From Hymenobacter lapidarius (GTDB taxonomy: Bacteria > Bacteroidota > Bacteroidia > Cytophagales > Hymenobacteraceae), in assembly GCF_001816145.1 (NCBI RefSeq), contig NZ_MDZB01000067.1, forward strand, positions 20,335 to 84,334: DNA of 64,000 bases, in the 5' to 3' direction. The position numbers were made by a program, and so were the translations under genes. Of this stretch, positions 45,011 to 54,335 are shown piece after piece. Under the pieces are notes generated by a model that searched no databases, was not told where the DNA came from, and worked only from the letters and a program-made list of their open reading frames with translations. Position 1 is the stretch's first letter. Each line of letters opens with the position of its first letter.

Positions 45011-45109
45011 GCTGTTGCCCAGCAGCTACCAGCTGTTGGCCTTCAAGTTACCCATTCGTCAATCGCGGTTGCCGGCCCGGAGCCAGCCCCATCAGCTAAC
45101 AGCTTAATC
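45011..45109. repeat. CAGCTACCAGCTGTTGG-type intergenic repeat
   Basis: Holds AGCAGCTACCAGCTGTTGG and CAGCTAACAGCTT, related to 23375-23491. It fills the gap between the DUF1800 and DUF1501 genes. Confidence 0.5.
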
Positions 45110-46687
45110 ATGAAGCGTCGCGAATTTTTGCAAACCACGGCGGCCGCCACGGCGGGTACGGCCTTTTTGAGCGGCCTGCCCATTGGGGCCTATGGCTACT
45201 CGCCGGAGCTGGCCGCCCTCACCAACGCCGCCACGCAGTCGGACAAAGTATTGGTAATCATTCAGCTGCAGGGCGGCAATGATGGCCTGAACATGATTAT
45301 CCCCCTGGACCAGTATCCGGCCCTGATGGCGGCGCGGCCCAACCTGGCCCTGCCGCAGGCGGCGGTGCTGCCCCTCACGGCGGCCACGGGTATCCACCCG
45401 GCCATGGCGGCGCTGCGCAACCTCTACCAGAACGGCCAGATGGGCGTGGTGCAGAGCGTGGGCTACCCTAGCCCCAACTTCTCGCACTTCCGGGCCACCG
45501 ATATCTGGACCTCTGGTTCGGATTCTAACGTGAACCTGACCACGGGCTGGGCCGGCCGCTACCTCAACAGTGAGTTTCCGGGCTTCCCAACGGGCTACCC
45601 CAGCACCCAGAACCCCGACCCGCTGGCCATCAGCATCGGCTCGGTGGTGAGTAACTGCGTGCAGGGCCCCGCCGTGAACATGGGCATGGCCATTGCCAGC
45701 ACGTCGTCTTTTTACCAGCTGCTGAGCGGTGGGGTAGACGCTGCCCCCAACACCCCGGCCGGGCACGAGCTCACCTTTATCCGGCAGGTGGTGAGCCAGA
45801 CGCAGGTGTACACCACTACCATTCAGGAGGCCGCACGCCGCGCCCAGAACCTTTCGCCGCTGTACCCCACGGCGGGCCAGAATTCGCTGGCCGACCAGCT
45901 CAAGATTGTGGCCCAGCTGGTGGCCGGGGGCCTGGGCACCCGCATCTACGTATGCAACCTGGGCGGTTTCGATACCCATACCCTGCAGGTGCCCGCCACG
46001 GGCAGCACCACCACCGGCACGCACGCCACGCTGCTGGGCAAGATTGCCGAAGCCGTGAATGCCTTTCAGGACGACCTGCGCCGGCTGGCAATACAGGACC
46101 GGGTGGTGGGACTCACGTTCTCGGAATTTGGCCGCCGCATTCGGGCCAATGCCGGCAACGGCACCGACCACGGCGCGGCCGCACCACTGCTCGTATTCGG
46201 CACCCGGGTAAATCCCATGGTGCACGGGGCCAACCCCACGCTGCCCGCCAACGCGGGCGTGAACGACAACGTGGCCATGCAGCACGACTTCCGCAGCATC
46301 TACACCAGCATCCTGCAGGACTGGTTCCAGGTGGCGCCGGCCACGCTGGCGCAGCTGTTCGGGCGCAGCTTCCCCTACGTGCCGGTGCTGCGGCCCAATG
46401 CCCTGCTGGCCACGACCAAGGCCGTGGAAGTGGCCGACTTTACGGTGTATCCCAACCCCGTAGCCCGCGAGGGCCGCACCACCGTGGCCTACGAAAGCGC
46501 CGGGGGACACGTGCAGGTAGTGCTGCTAGACACGCTGGGCCGCGAGGTGCGCCGGGCCGTGGACCGCGTGCTGCCCCGCGGCGCGCAGCTGCTGCCCCTA
46601 GACCTGAGCGGCCTGGCCGCCGGTGCCTACTACTGCCAGGTGCGCGAGGCCCAGCGCAGCGGCTCGCGGATAGTGGTGATTGAATAA
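45110..46687 (+). CDS. DUF1501 protein with type IX secretion C-terminal domain
   Basis: 525 residues. Start MKRREFLQTTAAATAGTAFLSGLP is a twin-arginine-like or Sec signal. The DUF1501 alkaline-phosphatase-like body has LVIIQLQGGNDGLNMIIP near residue 45, NLGGFDTH and SEFGRRIRAN with GTDHGAAAP. The last 85 residues (VADFTVYPNPVAREGRTTVAY to GAYYCQVREAQRSGSRIVVIE) form a type A C-terminal sorting domain for the type IX system, so the mature protein is likely secreted or surface-bound. Confidence 0.9.
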   Translation: MKRREFLQTTAAATAGTAFLSGLPIGAYGYSPELAALTNAATQSDKVLVIIQLQGGNDGLNMIIPLDQYPALMAARPNLALPQAAVLPLTAATGIHPAMAALRNLYQNGQMGVVQSVGYPSPNFSHFRATDIWTSGSDSNVNLTTGWAGRYLNSEFPGFPTGYPSTQNPDPLAISIGSVVSNCVQGPAVNMGMAIASTSSFYQLLSGGVDAAPNTPAGHELTFIRQVVSQTQVYTTTIQEAARRAQNLSPLYPTAGQNSLADQLKIVAQLVAGGLGTRIYVCNLGGFDTHTLQVPATGSTTTGTHATLLGKIAEAVNAFQDDLRRLAIQDRVVGLTFSEFGRRIRANAGNGTDHGAAAPLLVFGTRVNPMVHGANPTLPANAGVNDNVAMQHDFRSIYTSILQDWFQVAPATLAQLFGRSFPYVPVLRPNALLATTKAVEVADFTVYPNPVAREGRTTVAYESAGGHVQVVLLDTLGREVRRAVDRVLPRGAQLLPLDLSGLAAGAYYCQVREAQRSGSRIVVIE

Positions 46688-46873
46688 GGAGGCTGATTAC
46701 CAGTAGGAAAGCAACAGTATCGGCTGCCGGTAAGGGAGCTTCTTGCTAGGTGCGCGGCAGGGTTTCCGTACTAATGTGAGAAAAAAGGCAGCCCGGAAAG
46801 ACGCTTTTGCGTACAGCTATTCTCAAGGCTACTGCCTTGCATCTTTTCCCTTCCTTCTTTCATTACCTTTTTT

Positions 46874-47218
46874 ATGGACTCCAAAATTGAACAGCAGCTC
46901 GAAAAAATCATGCCCGAAGACCTGGCGCGTACTTTCGAAAGCGCTTACCGTGTGTTGGTACAAGGCAACCACGAGCACATGGACGACCTGCTGAAAAACG
47001 GTGGAACCCTGCTGCGCAAAGCCGCGCAACGGTTTACTCCCACCCAAATGGTATTAGGCGTCGCCGCCCTGGCCACCGTGGCCATTGTGCTGATTGGCCG
47101 CGAGATGAACAGCGAGAGCGAGGGTGAAGCGCACGATGTGAGCGAGAACAAGCGCCAGCTTGCCACCAATAAAGACGCAAGCTCGAAGGATTCTGCAAAG
47201 GGAAAAGGCGACAAGTAG
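46874..47218 (+). CDS. Small protein with one membrane helix
   Basis: 114 residues: a helical N-terminus (IEQQLEKIMPEDLARTFESAYRVLVQGN), a TPTQMVLGVAALATVAIVLIGR membrane helix and a Lys/Asp/Ser-rich tail. The TxTQ..VxG..A junction is like the protein at 40.7 kb. Family not recognised. Confidence 0.65.
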   Translation: MDSKIEQQLEKIMPEDLARTFESAYRVLVQGNHEHMDDLLKNGGTLLRKAAQRFTPTQMVLGVAALATVAIVLIGREMNSESEGEAHDVSENKRQLATNKDASSKDSAKGKGDK

Positions 47219-47234
47219 GCCTTCAGACTTAGCA

Positions 47235-47289
47235 GCCAAAACAAGAAAAGGCCGCTTCTAGGTAGGAAGCGGCCTTTTCTTGTTTTGGC
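47235..47289. terminator. Very long bidirectional terminator
   Basis: GCCAAAACAAGAAAAGGCCG onward (from 47235) is mirrored up to 47289 with one bulge, a stem of about 25 bp, with AAAA and TTTT runs on both sides of the GGCCGCTTC core. Confidence 0.88.
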
Positions 47290-47305
47290 TGGGGTTGGGC
47301 TGTGC

Positions 47306-47782
47306 TCATGGAAAGGGCGGGTTGATGGTGCCATCTACGAAGCGAGGGCTGCTGTCCGGCACCGACCGCGTGGTAATGGAGCTGGGGTTTTGGTCGGCCT
47401 CGTTTTCATCTTCGGGGTCCGGGTCGGGCTCCTCCTCAAAATTGTTTTCGGGGTCGGGAATGGCAAGGTGCATAGCTGGGACGACGAGCCTGGTGGCAGT
47501 GAGAGCCCCCCAATGAGCTGCCCCACAAGCCCCGGAAGTGGTGTGACGCCATCTTTTTTCTTCTGGTTCACAATGCTTTATTGTGAGGCCGGCTGCGCGC
47601 TCCCAGCTTACCTCGCACACGGTCTTAAGGCCGGTAAAATGCCACGAGCCGGGCCAGCGTTCAGTGGAAACCCGCATGTCAACGGCTTCGTAGCGTGGGC
47701 TGGACCGTAAGAGCGCAAAAGCTGGCAGCATGCGGGAGCTGCCCAGACACGTGCGAATGGTGGGGCCGAGAAGGAAGTGCAT
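47306..47782 (-). CDS. Possible ORF of unknown status
   Basis: 158 residues from ATG 47782, ending in an acidic stretch (FEEEPDPDPEDENEADQ). No domain is recognised and the composition before the acidic tail looks unnatural (many Trp, Cys and Arg). Another leftward frame (47335-47571) reads KKDGVTPLPGLVGQLIGGLS, which looks more protein-like. This may be a decayed or frameshifted gene. It covers most of a 623-base gap between real genes. Confidence 0.25.
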   Translation of the reverse strand: MHFLLGPTIRTCLGSSRMLPAFALLRSSPRYEAVDMRVSTERWPGSWHFTGLKTVCEVSWERAAGLTIKHCEPEEKRWRHTTSGACGAAHWGALTATRLVVPAMHLAIPDPENNFEEEPDPDPEDENEADQNPSSITTRSVPDSSPRFVDGTINPPFP

Positions 47783-47841
47783 GCTCTTGATAATGTGTGA
47801 AGTAGCGGCGCAGGCAGCGGGCAGAATTTCCTGCAGCGGAG

Positions 47842-50283
47842 CTAGTTTCCCTGCAGCTTCCAGGCGGTGGTTACCCGCGGATTGGCTTCGGTGGCTGAGC
47901 GCAGGAACACTAACTCGTCGAGCTGGCCCACGCGCCAGGTTTCCAGCATGTTGTTGTAAAACGGTGAGCCGGGATTGCCGCTTTGCCCGCCGGGGTACAC
48001 GCCGTAGGCGCGCACTTGCGGACCCAGGGCCACCACCATGCGCCAGGAGGGCCCGTTGCGCTCGGAGGTAGCGTTCACGATGCCTGCTCCGCCGCCGCAG
48101 TCCACGTCCAGCTGCCCGAAGCCGGGCAGCTGGAGCAGGTGCAGAATGTCGGTGCTTTTTTGGTTGGCCCAACGCCATTTGGGGCCCAGCGGCCCAAACT
48201 TGCGGGTGAGCGAGTCGGTGGCAAAGCGCAGGCTTTGCAGCGCCAGCTGCGGCAGTGTCTCCCGGGCGGAGGTGCGACGGTCGTCAATCCAAGGCGAATC
48301 GGGCTCCTGCATAATCAGGTTGTTGGTACGGTCGCGGGCCGGGTAGCGCATTTCAAGGCCGGTGACTTTGGCGCCGAAGTCATCGTCCCACAGACGCTTT
48401 ACCAGGTCGGCATACCAAAGGCTGAACACGCTGGGGCCGATGGCGTCGGCGGTGTACAGGTAAGGCCAGCGGCGCAACTCGGCCAGCACTTGGCCTTCCG
48501 GAGTATTAGTAGCTACCCCGCTTGTCAAGGCCAGCATTTTGGGCAGCATGAGCTGGGCGTTGAGGTCGAGCACGTCGTTTTGCAGCTGGCGCAGGCTGTC
48601 GGGCGTCACCTGGCTCATGGCCGCGAGCCGCTCGTTGATGCGGTGGCCGCGCTCGTAATTGGCGTAGTTCCAATGGAGGTAATAGGGGTAATCAGGGCCG
48701 GCCGAAAACTGGTTGGCCGAGCTCACGAAGCCCCGCGCCGGGTTTTTCACGTGCGGGTTCTGGGCCGCCGGAATCCAGCCCTGCCAGTCGTAGGCCGCGT
48801 CGGTCCCGTCCAGGATAAACTTGCCCTGGTCGCGCCACTTCAGCGGGAAGCGGCCGTTGGGCCAGATGGCTATATCCTTTTGGTTATCAGCAAAAATAAA
48901 GTTCTGCGCCGGGGAGCCGTAGTGCCCCAGCGCAGCCGTGTAGTCGGGGTAAGAGCGGGCTCGGTTCAGCTGGTAGAAGGCCAGCACTTCGTTGGCGCCG
49001 TCGTGGGCGGTCCAGCGCATGGCGTGAGCAATGGGCGTCTGGGCCAGGAAGGGCTTCTCGGGCTTGTCGTACACCACCGGGCCGTGGTGGGTGTAGAGCA
49101 CGGTATCGAGCCGGTCGGGCCGGCCGCGCACCTTGATGCGCTCCACCACGCGGCGCACGGGCTTCCAGCGGCCGTCGTGCCAGTACGCGCGCTGGGTGTT
49201 ATCCTTGAATTTCAGCTGATAGAAATCAAGCACATCCGCTGCCACGTTGGTCACGCCCCAGGCCGTTTTTTCATTGAAGCCGATGATGACCGTGGGCGCG
49301 CCGGGAATGGTGACGCCGTACACGTTCACGCCCGGCGCATTGAGCTGAATCTGGTACCAGATGCTGGGCAGGTTGAGCTGCAGGTGGGGGTCGTTGGCCA
49401 GCAGCGGGTAGCCCGAGGCCGACTTGGCGCCGCTCACCGCGAAGTTGTTGGAGCCCAGCTCATCATCGGGCTCGGTGCGCAGCTGGTGGGCGGCCTGGGC
49501 GGCGGCAAACGACCTGGGCACGGCCGGCACCGGGAGGGGCTCGAAATCGAGCGGCGTGCCGACGGGCACGATGGGGTCTTCCCGGGTGGGATAATCTGGA
49601 AACAGGTCCCTGGTCACGGCGGGGCCGTATTTGCCCAGGATGTTGCTCATGCGCAAGTCGTCGGTGCGCCCGCTCAGGTCCCAGGCCATGAACTTGAGCA
49701 GCAGCGCACATTTGAGCGGCTGCCAGGGCTCCGGCTGGTAGTCGAGCAGCTTGTACTCAAACGGTAGCGTAGCCGGCGTGAGCTGGCTGATGTAGGCATT
49801 CACCCCGGCCGAGTACGACTCCAGCACGATGCGCGTGGTGGGGTCGGCCATCATCACCGTCAGGGAATTGGCGGCGCCAAAGGGCAGGCCCATGCGCCGG
49901 AAAAACCGGTCGGTTTCCAGGCGGGCCGGGCCCACGATTTCGGCCAGCCGCCCGGCCGCTACGTGGGTCTGGAACTCCATCTGCCAGAGCCGGTCGCGGG
50001 CCGTGAGGTAGCCCTGGGCAAAGTACAGGTCTTGGTCGTTCTGGGCAAAAACGTGGGGCACGCGGCGGTCGTCGTAGCGCACGGTCACGGGTTGCTTCAG
50101 GCCGGCCAGGCCCAGGGTTTGCTCGGCGGGAAAGGAGCTGGGGGCTTCGCCGTTCTGCCAGAAGCCCCGGTACGGGCTCAGCAGCTTGCCAAACGGCGGC
50201 ACGTCGCCGTGCTTGGTGTTCAACGTCCAGACGAGGGTGAGGCTGACGGCGAGCGTCAGAAGGGCTTTAATCCAGGAAATCAT
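47842..50283 (-). CDS. Penicillin acylase family protein (Ntn hydrolase)
   Basis: 813 residues. An N-terminal membrane/signal segment (ALLTLAVSLTLVWT) then the alpha chain with DDRRVPHVFAQNDQDLYFAQGYLTARDRLWQM, a spacer, and the beta chain starting at Ser278 in ELGSNNFAVSG, the nucleophile freed by self-cleavage. It has the N-terminal nucleophile fold of penicillin and acyl-homoserine-lactone acylases, and probably acts in the periplasm. Substrate unknown: amide-linked acyl groups such as AHLs or siderophore precursors are possible. Confidence 0.92.
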   Translation of the reverse strand: MISWIKALLTLAVSLTLVWTLNTKHGDVPPFGKLLSPYRGFWQNGEAPSSFPAEQTLGLAGLKQPVTVRYDDRRVPHVFAQNDQDLYFAQGYLTARDRLWQMEFQTHVAAGRLAEIVGPARLETDRFFRRMGLPFGAANSLTVMMADPTTRIVLESYSAGVNAYISQLTPATLPFEYKLLDYQPEPWQPLKCALLLKFMAWDLSGRTDDLRMSNILGKYGPAVTRDLFPDYPTREDPIVPVGTPLDFEPLPVPAVPRSFAAAQAAHQLRTEPDDELGSNNFAVSGAKSASGYPLLANDPHLQLNLPSIWYQIQLNAPGVNVYGVTIPGAPTVIIGFNEKTAWGVTNVAADVLDFYQLKFKDNTQRAYWHDGRWKPVRRVVERIKVRGRPDRLDTVLYTHHGPVVYDKPEKPFLAQTPIAHAMRWTAHDGANEVLAFYQLNRARSYPDYTAALGHYGSPAQNFIFADNQKDIAIWPNGRFPLKWRDQGKFILDGTDAAYDWQGWIPAAQNPHVKNPARGFVSSANQFSAGPDYPYYLHWNYANYERGHRINERLAAMSQVTPDSLRQLQNDVLDLNAQLMLPKMLALTSGVATNTPEGQVLAELRRWPYLYTADAIGPSVFSLWYADLVKRLWDDDFGAKVTGLEMRYPARDRTNNLIMQEPDSPWIDDRRTSARETLPQLALQSLRFATDSLTRKFGPLGPKWRWANQKSTDILHLLQLPGFGQLDVDCGGGAGIVNATSERNGPSWRMVVALGPQVRAYGVYPGGQSGNPGSPFYNNMLETWRVGQLDELVFLRSATEANPRVTTAWKLQGN

Positions 50284-50442
50284 ACGCTCAGGGGCGAGCC
50301 GCCACGGCCCGAATGCCCTAAATGTAGAGCGCTGCCGGGAGTTCTCGGCTCGCGCTTACCCAAAACGGCCCCACCAGGCTGTGCATGGTGGGGCAAGTTT
50401 GATGTCGATACATACATAAGGAGTGGTGCCGGGCGGCGCGGG

Positions 50443-51336
50443 TCAGCGCAGGGCCACTTCGCGCACCAGCCCGCCAATGCCCCACACGCGGAGCTGCTGG
50501 CGCACAGCTTCCGCCTCGGGCCGCTCACCGAAGTTGCCCACGAACACGCGGCTGCGCTGCCGGCCATCAAGCAGGTCCTGCGACAGTTCCACTTTTACGT
50601 CGTGCAGCAGCGACTGGATGCGCGCCTGCATCTGGCGGGCATTGGCCACATCGCCGAAAGAGCCGGCCTGAATGAGGAAGCCCGTGGGGCAATTCACCGA
50701 TTCGTTGGCCGTCATTGCCTCCGTCTTGCTCACGGTGGCTGCGGCAATCAGGGCAGGCTTTTCGGTGGGGGCCACTGGGGTGGCAGCGTTGGGCTCCGGG
50801 TCGTCGGCGTTGGGCACCGAGTAGGTAGCGTAGGCCGCCTCGGGGTTGGGGTCGGCGGCAAACAGCGCGGCCAGGTTGTTGGGGGTAGTGGCCGGGCCCA
50901 GGGGCGTATCGGCTTTCACTACTTCGGCTACCACCGTGGCGGCGCCGCATTCGGTGATGCCCAGGGGGCGGGCGGCAATTTCCGAAAGGTCAATAATCCG
51001 CTCGTGGCGGAAAGGGCCGCGGTCCGTGACCCGCACCACCACCGACTTGCCGTTCTTCACGTTCGTCACCCGTAGGCGGGTGCCGAAGGGCAGGGTTTTG
51101 TGGGCGCAGGTGTACTTGAAGCGGTTGAACCGCTCGCCGCTCGTGGTCTTGCGTCCTTGAAAGTAGCTGCCGTACCAAGAGGCCCGTCCGCGTAGCACCG
51201 TGGTGGCGCTAGTGGTGGGGGTAGAAACTGCTTTGGTGGTGCCTGGGCTGGAGGCGTGCGCCGGGGCGCTCAGCAAAGTCAGCAAAAATAGAAAGCTGGA
51301 GTAGACGGTTACTTTAAAGAGACGGAATAAAATCAT
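50443..51336 (-). CDS. RlpA-like septal-ring protein with SPOR domain
   Basis: 297 residues. Signal peptide (YSSFLFLLTLLSAPAHASS), then an RlpA-type double-psi beta-barrel (GRASWYGSYFQGRKTTSGERF; THKTLPFGTRLRV-type AHKTLPFGTRLRVTN; VVRVTDRGPF; RIIDLSEIAARPLGI), an Ala/Pro-rich linker, and a SPOR domain (FLIQAGSFGDVANARQMQARI to GGLVREVALR). RlpA proteins act on glycan strands at the division site; the SPOR domain binds denuded peptidoglycan. Confidence 0.9.
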   Translation of the reverse strand: MILFRLFKVTVYSSFLFLLTLLSAPAHASSPGTTKAVSTPTTSATTVLRGRASWYGSYFQGRKTTSGERFNRFKYTCAHKTLPFGTRLRVTNVKNGKSVVVRVTDRGPFRHERIIDLSEIAARPLGITECGAATVVAEVVKADTPLGPATTPNNLAALFAADPNPEAAYATYSVPNADDPEPNAATPVAPTEKPALIAAATVSKTEAMTANESVNCPTGFLIQAGSFGDVANARQMQARIQSLLHDVKVELSQDLLDGRQRSRVFVGNFGERPEAEAVRQQLRVWGIGGLVREVALR

Positions 51337-51786
51337 GCGTTTTGCAGATGGTTAGCAAAACAAACATAGGCCCCTTCGCTCCGGCGATGCTAAACTTCCA
51401 CCATCAGTTGCTCATAATTTTAGACATAAAATTGACCTTTTTCAATAAAACTTGCATTTAATTAATTCAAATGCCGAGTCGAAAAGCTGTCGTGAGAAGC
51501 CGTCAAACTATATTTTGCGGAAGCAGGGCCAACCCATTGCACAGGTGCAAAAATTAGATTATGCGACGCATACAAAATTTTGGCATCGGCCCGCTAACTC
51601 CTTCCGAAACCGGGTTGCGTGTGTCCGTTTTTTTTTGTAATGACTTAAGCCAAAACCCTATCCGTTGCTAGGCCGGTAGCGGGCCTGCACAGGCCGGCCG
51701 GGGCGGGCGGCAGTGCTTTGGCCTGGTGCCTCGACGTGGTGTTTGCTGCATGGGCTGCTGGCGGCGCGGGCGGCTACCTTTGCACC
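51337..51786. other. Gene-free interval with AT-rich promoter region
   Basis: Bases 51410-51475 are strongly AT-rich and probably carry promoters of the leftward RlpA gene. A nine-T run lies at 51628-51636 without a stem. A small ORF at 51452-51640 has no protein-like features. No RNA or repeat recognised. Confidence 0.45.
51775..51782 (+). promoter_or_regulatory. Putative -7 element (TACCTTTG)
   Basis: TAnnTTTG match only five bases before the DUF72 ATG, which would give a leaderless or almost leaderless mRNA. Confidence 0.3.
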
Positions 51787-52704
51787 ATGGATTTTGGCCG
51801 CCTGCCCGACCTGCGCTACGTTGACTTTCGCCTCCCGCCCGACCACCCCGAAACCGCCCGGGTGCTGGCCCGGGCTCGGGCCACGCAGCCCGCGCCGGCC
51901 GGCCTGCACGTGGGCTGCCCCATCTGGACCAACAAGGAGTGGCTGGGTACCTACTTCCCGGCGGGCATCAAAGAACCCGACTACCTGCACTACTACGCGC
52001 AGCAGTTCAATAGTATTGAGCTGAATACCACGCACTACCGCATTCCCGATGCCGGCACCGTGCGGCGCTGGAAGGAAGCTGTGGGGCTGGGGTTCAAGTT
52101 CTGTCCCAAGCTGCCGCGCAGCATCAGCCACGAGCGGGAGCTGTTTCAGGCCGACGACCTGGTGGTGCCCACGGCCCGGGCCTTTGAGAGCCTGGGCGAC
52201 AACCTGGGCTGGGCTTTCCTGCAGCTGCCGCCGCATTTCGGCCCCGAGCACCTGCCGCGCCTGGAGCGGTTCCTGCTCGACTTTCCGGAAACCGTGCCGC
52301 TGGCCGTGGAGCTGCGCCACCCCCGCTGGTTCGCCGACCAGGGCCTGGCCGATGCCGTGTACGCCACCTTCGAAGCCCTCAATAAAACCCTGGTGATAAC
52401 CGACGTGGCCGGCCGGCGCGACGTGCTGCCCATGCGCCTGACCACGCCAGTGGCCTTCATCCGCTTCAACGGCCACAGCCTGCACAGCACCGACTACCAG
52501 CGTGCCGACGCCTGGGCCGAGCGCCTGGCCGCCTGGGTGGCCCAGGGCGTGCACGAGATTTACTTCTTCATCCACCAGAAAGACGTGCGCCACGCCCCCG
52601 TCTTCGCCACGTATTTCCTGGATAAGATGCGCGCCCTGACGGGAATTGCCGTGCCGCCGCCTTTTATCATCCCCCAGCCGGTGCAGGGAAACCTATTCGG
52701 GTAG
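51787..52704 (+). CDS. DUF72 family protein
   Basis: 305 residues, TIM-barrel-like DUF72: LHVGCPIWTNKEWLGTYFP, YAQQFNSIELNTTHYRIP, FKFCPKLPRSISH, GWAFLQLPPHF and FIRFNGHS are all typical. Function unknown in the family. ATG 51787 is chosen; upstream in-frame ATG 51718 gives a Gly/Ala/Trp-rich non-family start. The 3' end overlaps the convergent esterase gene by 12 bases. Confidence 0.9.
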   Translation: MDFGRLPDLRYVDFRLPPDHPETARVLARARATQPAPAGLHVGCPIWTNKEWLGTYFPAGIKEPDYLHYYAQQFNSIELNTTHYRIPDAGTVRRWKEAVGLGFKFCPKLPRSISHERELFQADDLVVPTARAFESLGDNLGWAFLQLPPHFGPEHLPRLERFLLDFPETVPLAVELRHPRWFADQGLADAVYATFEALNKTLVITDVAGRRDVLPMRLTTPVAFIRFNGHSLHSTDYQRADAWAERLAAWVAQGVHEIYFFIHQKDVRHAPVFATYFLDKMRALTGIAVPPPFIIPQPVQGNLFG

Positions 52705-53298
52705 GAGCGCGCCTTGGCGCGTCCCTACGAGCAGCGGGCCGAGGATTTGCCACACGTTTTCGGCCAGAATTTTTTGCCCTGCCGCGTTGGGGTGCACGCC
52801 GTCGGCCAGGTTCAGTTCGCGGCGGCCCAGTACTCCCTGCAGCAGAAAGGGTACGAAGGGCAGGCTGTTTTTGTCGGCCAGAGTCCGGAACAGGGCCTTG
52901 AACTCGGTGGCGTAATGGGCCAGGCGGTGCCCACCCAGCGGGCCCAGGTCGAAGGGAAATTCCAAACCGGCCAGCACCAGCTGGGCCTCCGGGTGCTGCC
53001 GCCGCACGGCATCGATGATGAACTGCAGGTTTTGAGTGGTTTCACGCACTGGAATGCCCCGGATGCCGTCGTTGGCCCCCAGGGCCAGCACGAACACATC
53101 CACCGGGTGCCGAGCCAGTACCGAGGCCAGGCGCTGCCGCCCGCCGGCGCTGGTTTCGCCGCTCATGCCGTAGTTGTAGGCTTTAAAGGGCAGCTGCTGC
53201 TCGTCGAGCCGCCGCTGAATAAGGGCGGGGAAACTGGCGGCAGCGGGCAGGCCGTGGCCCGCGGTGAGGCTGTCGCCGAAGAAGAGAAGGTTTTTCAT
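52693..53298 (-). CDS. SGNH/GDSL-type esterase (TesA-like)
   Basis: 201 residues with the SGNH blocks: FFGDSLTAGHGLPA (nucleophile Ser), NYGMSGETSAGGRQRL, LALGANDGIRG, and the catalytic DGVHPN near the end. It resembles the arylesterase/lysophospholipase TesA, usually periplasmic, but no signal peptide is seen when the start is ATG 53298. The last codons (GTRQGALLPE) are encoded by the palindrome at 52701-52728, so the tail is repeat-derived. Confidence 0.9.
   Translation of the reverse strand: MKNLLFFGDSLTAGHGLPAAASFPALIQRRLDEQQLPFKAYNYGMSGETSAGGRQRLASVLARHPVDVFVLALGANDGIRGIPVRETTQNLQFIIDAVRRQHPEAQLVLAGLEFPFDLGPLGGHRLAHYATEFKALFRTLADKNSLPFVPFLLQGVLGRRELNLADGVHPNAAGQKILAENVWQILGPLLVGTRQGALLPE
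52701..52728. repeat. Short palindrome at the ends of two convergent genes
   Basis: GTAGGAGCGCGCC (52701-52713) is inverted at 52716-52728. The TAG ends the DUF72 gene. Same family as 35193-35220. Confidence 0.75.
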
Positions 53299-53359
53299 AA
53301 GGGGCTTTTCAAACAGCACCACGGCCATTTTCGTGCCCTGCCACGGGGTGGGGGCGGGG

Positions 53360-53662
53360 TTATTCTACCACCTCCAGCACGGTGCGGAACGAGACATACT
53401 GGCCGGCAAAGTGAGCCTCCATATCGGCGCGAAGGGCGGGGGCGCACACGCGCTGGTACTCGTCCAGCTGCTCCACGCTGAGGCAGTAATACTGGGCCGC
53501 GTAGGTGATGCCGCCTTCTTCTTCGTTGAGCAGGCGGCAGAGCTGGCTTTTAATGAAAAAGCCGGTTTCCATCACCTCGGGCATGTGGGTGGAGCGCATG
53601 TAGTCGAGCCATTTGTCGGCCACGGCGGGCTCAATGCTGCTGGTTACGTTGTAAAGAATCAT
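53360..53662 (-). CDS. DUF4286 family protein
   Basis: 100 residues (MILYNVTSSIEPAVADKWLDYMRSTHMPEVMETGFF..), a ferredoxin-like fold common in Bacteroidota with unknown function. ATG 53662 fits the family start; an earlier ATG at 53746 gives unrelated sequence. Confidence 0.85.
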   Translation of the reverse strand: MILYNVTSSIEPAVADKWLDYMRSTHMPEVMETGFFIKSQLCRLLNEEEGGITYAAQYYCLSVEQLDEYQRVCAPALRADMEAHFAGQYVSFRTVLEVVE

Positions 53663-53783
53663 ACTTCGGTGAAATAGTGAAGTGGTGCAATGGTGAGATT
53701 GTGAAGGCCGGCGAGGTGGACGGCCAGCTAGCGCAAGCTGCGCCATTCGAACTTCAAACTCACCACCTTACCATCTCACCGCC

Positions 53784-54230
53784 TCAGACGCGCATCGAGT
53801 CGAACTGGAAATCGGTAATACGGGCCTGAATGTCTTTGGGTGACAGTTTTTGAGCGGCGGCGGCCTGGGCCAGGGCGGGCAGCTCGGCATCGCCGGCCAG
53901 GCGCAGGCTCAGAATCTGGGCGAGGCTGAGCTGCTGCTCCAACTCAGCGAAGCGCTGGCCGCTCACCTCAAAGTACCGCTGCCGCACTTCGAGGCGGCAA
54001 ATCCGGTCTTGCAGCTGCAGGGCGTAGTGCTGGCGCAGCATCAGCAGCACGCCCAGGCCAATGACGCCCAGGGCCGCTACCGTGAACCACAACCGGGCAA
54101 TTTCGTCGTCGTCGCCGGCCACGTTGGCGTAGTGCTTGATGGCGTAGCCGGCCATGATGAAGGCCAGCGGCAGCAGCACAAAATGGTGCCACGGATAAAA
54201 TTGAACGGTGTTTTTGGTGGGGGTGGACAT
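53784..54230 (-). CDS. DUF6526 family membrane protein
   Basis: 148 residues: two membrane helices (FVLLPLAFIMAGYAIKHY; WFTVAALGVIGLGVLLML) followed by a helical cytoplasmic part (LQDRICRLEVRQRYFEVSG; LSLAQILSLRLAGDAELPALAQAA; LSPKDIQARITDFQFDSMRV) that matches my recollection of DUF6526. Function unknown. Confidence 0.8.
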   Translation of the reverse strand: MSTPTKNTVQFYPWHHFVLLPLAFIMAGYAIKHYANVAGDDDEIARLWFTVAALGVIGLGVLLMLRQHYALQLQDRICRLEVRQRYFEVSGQRFAELEQQLSLAQILSLRLAGDAELPALAQAAAAQKLSPKDIQARITDFQFDSMRV

Positions 54231-54286
54231 GGGCGGTGGGCGGCGGCTAATGAACGAAAGTAGCGCAGGGCGCTGGAATGAGACAC

Positions 54287-54316
54287 AAAAAAGCTCCGGC
54301 CGAAGCCGGAGCTTTT
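54287..54316 (-). terminator. Rho-independent terminator
   Basis: AAGCTCCGGC / GCCGGAGCTT hairpin with A and T runs, just downstream of the leftward gene at 54336. Confidence 0.88.
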
Positions 54317-54335
54317 CATTGCTTATGAATTGCGG

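Noticed and set aside
47983..49767. 594-residue open frame on the plus strand opposite the penicillin acylase gene
   Set aside because: Antisense shadow; the minus-strand gene has clear catalytic motifs.
51452..51640. 62-residue ORF upstream of the DUF72 gene
   Set aside because: No conserved features; lies in an AT-rich promoter-like interval.
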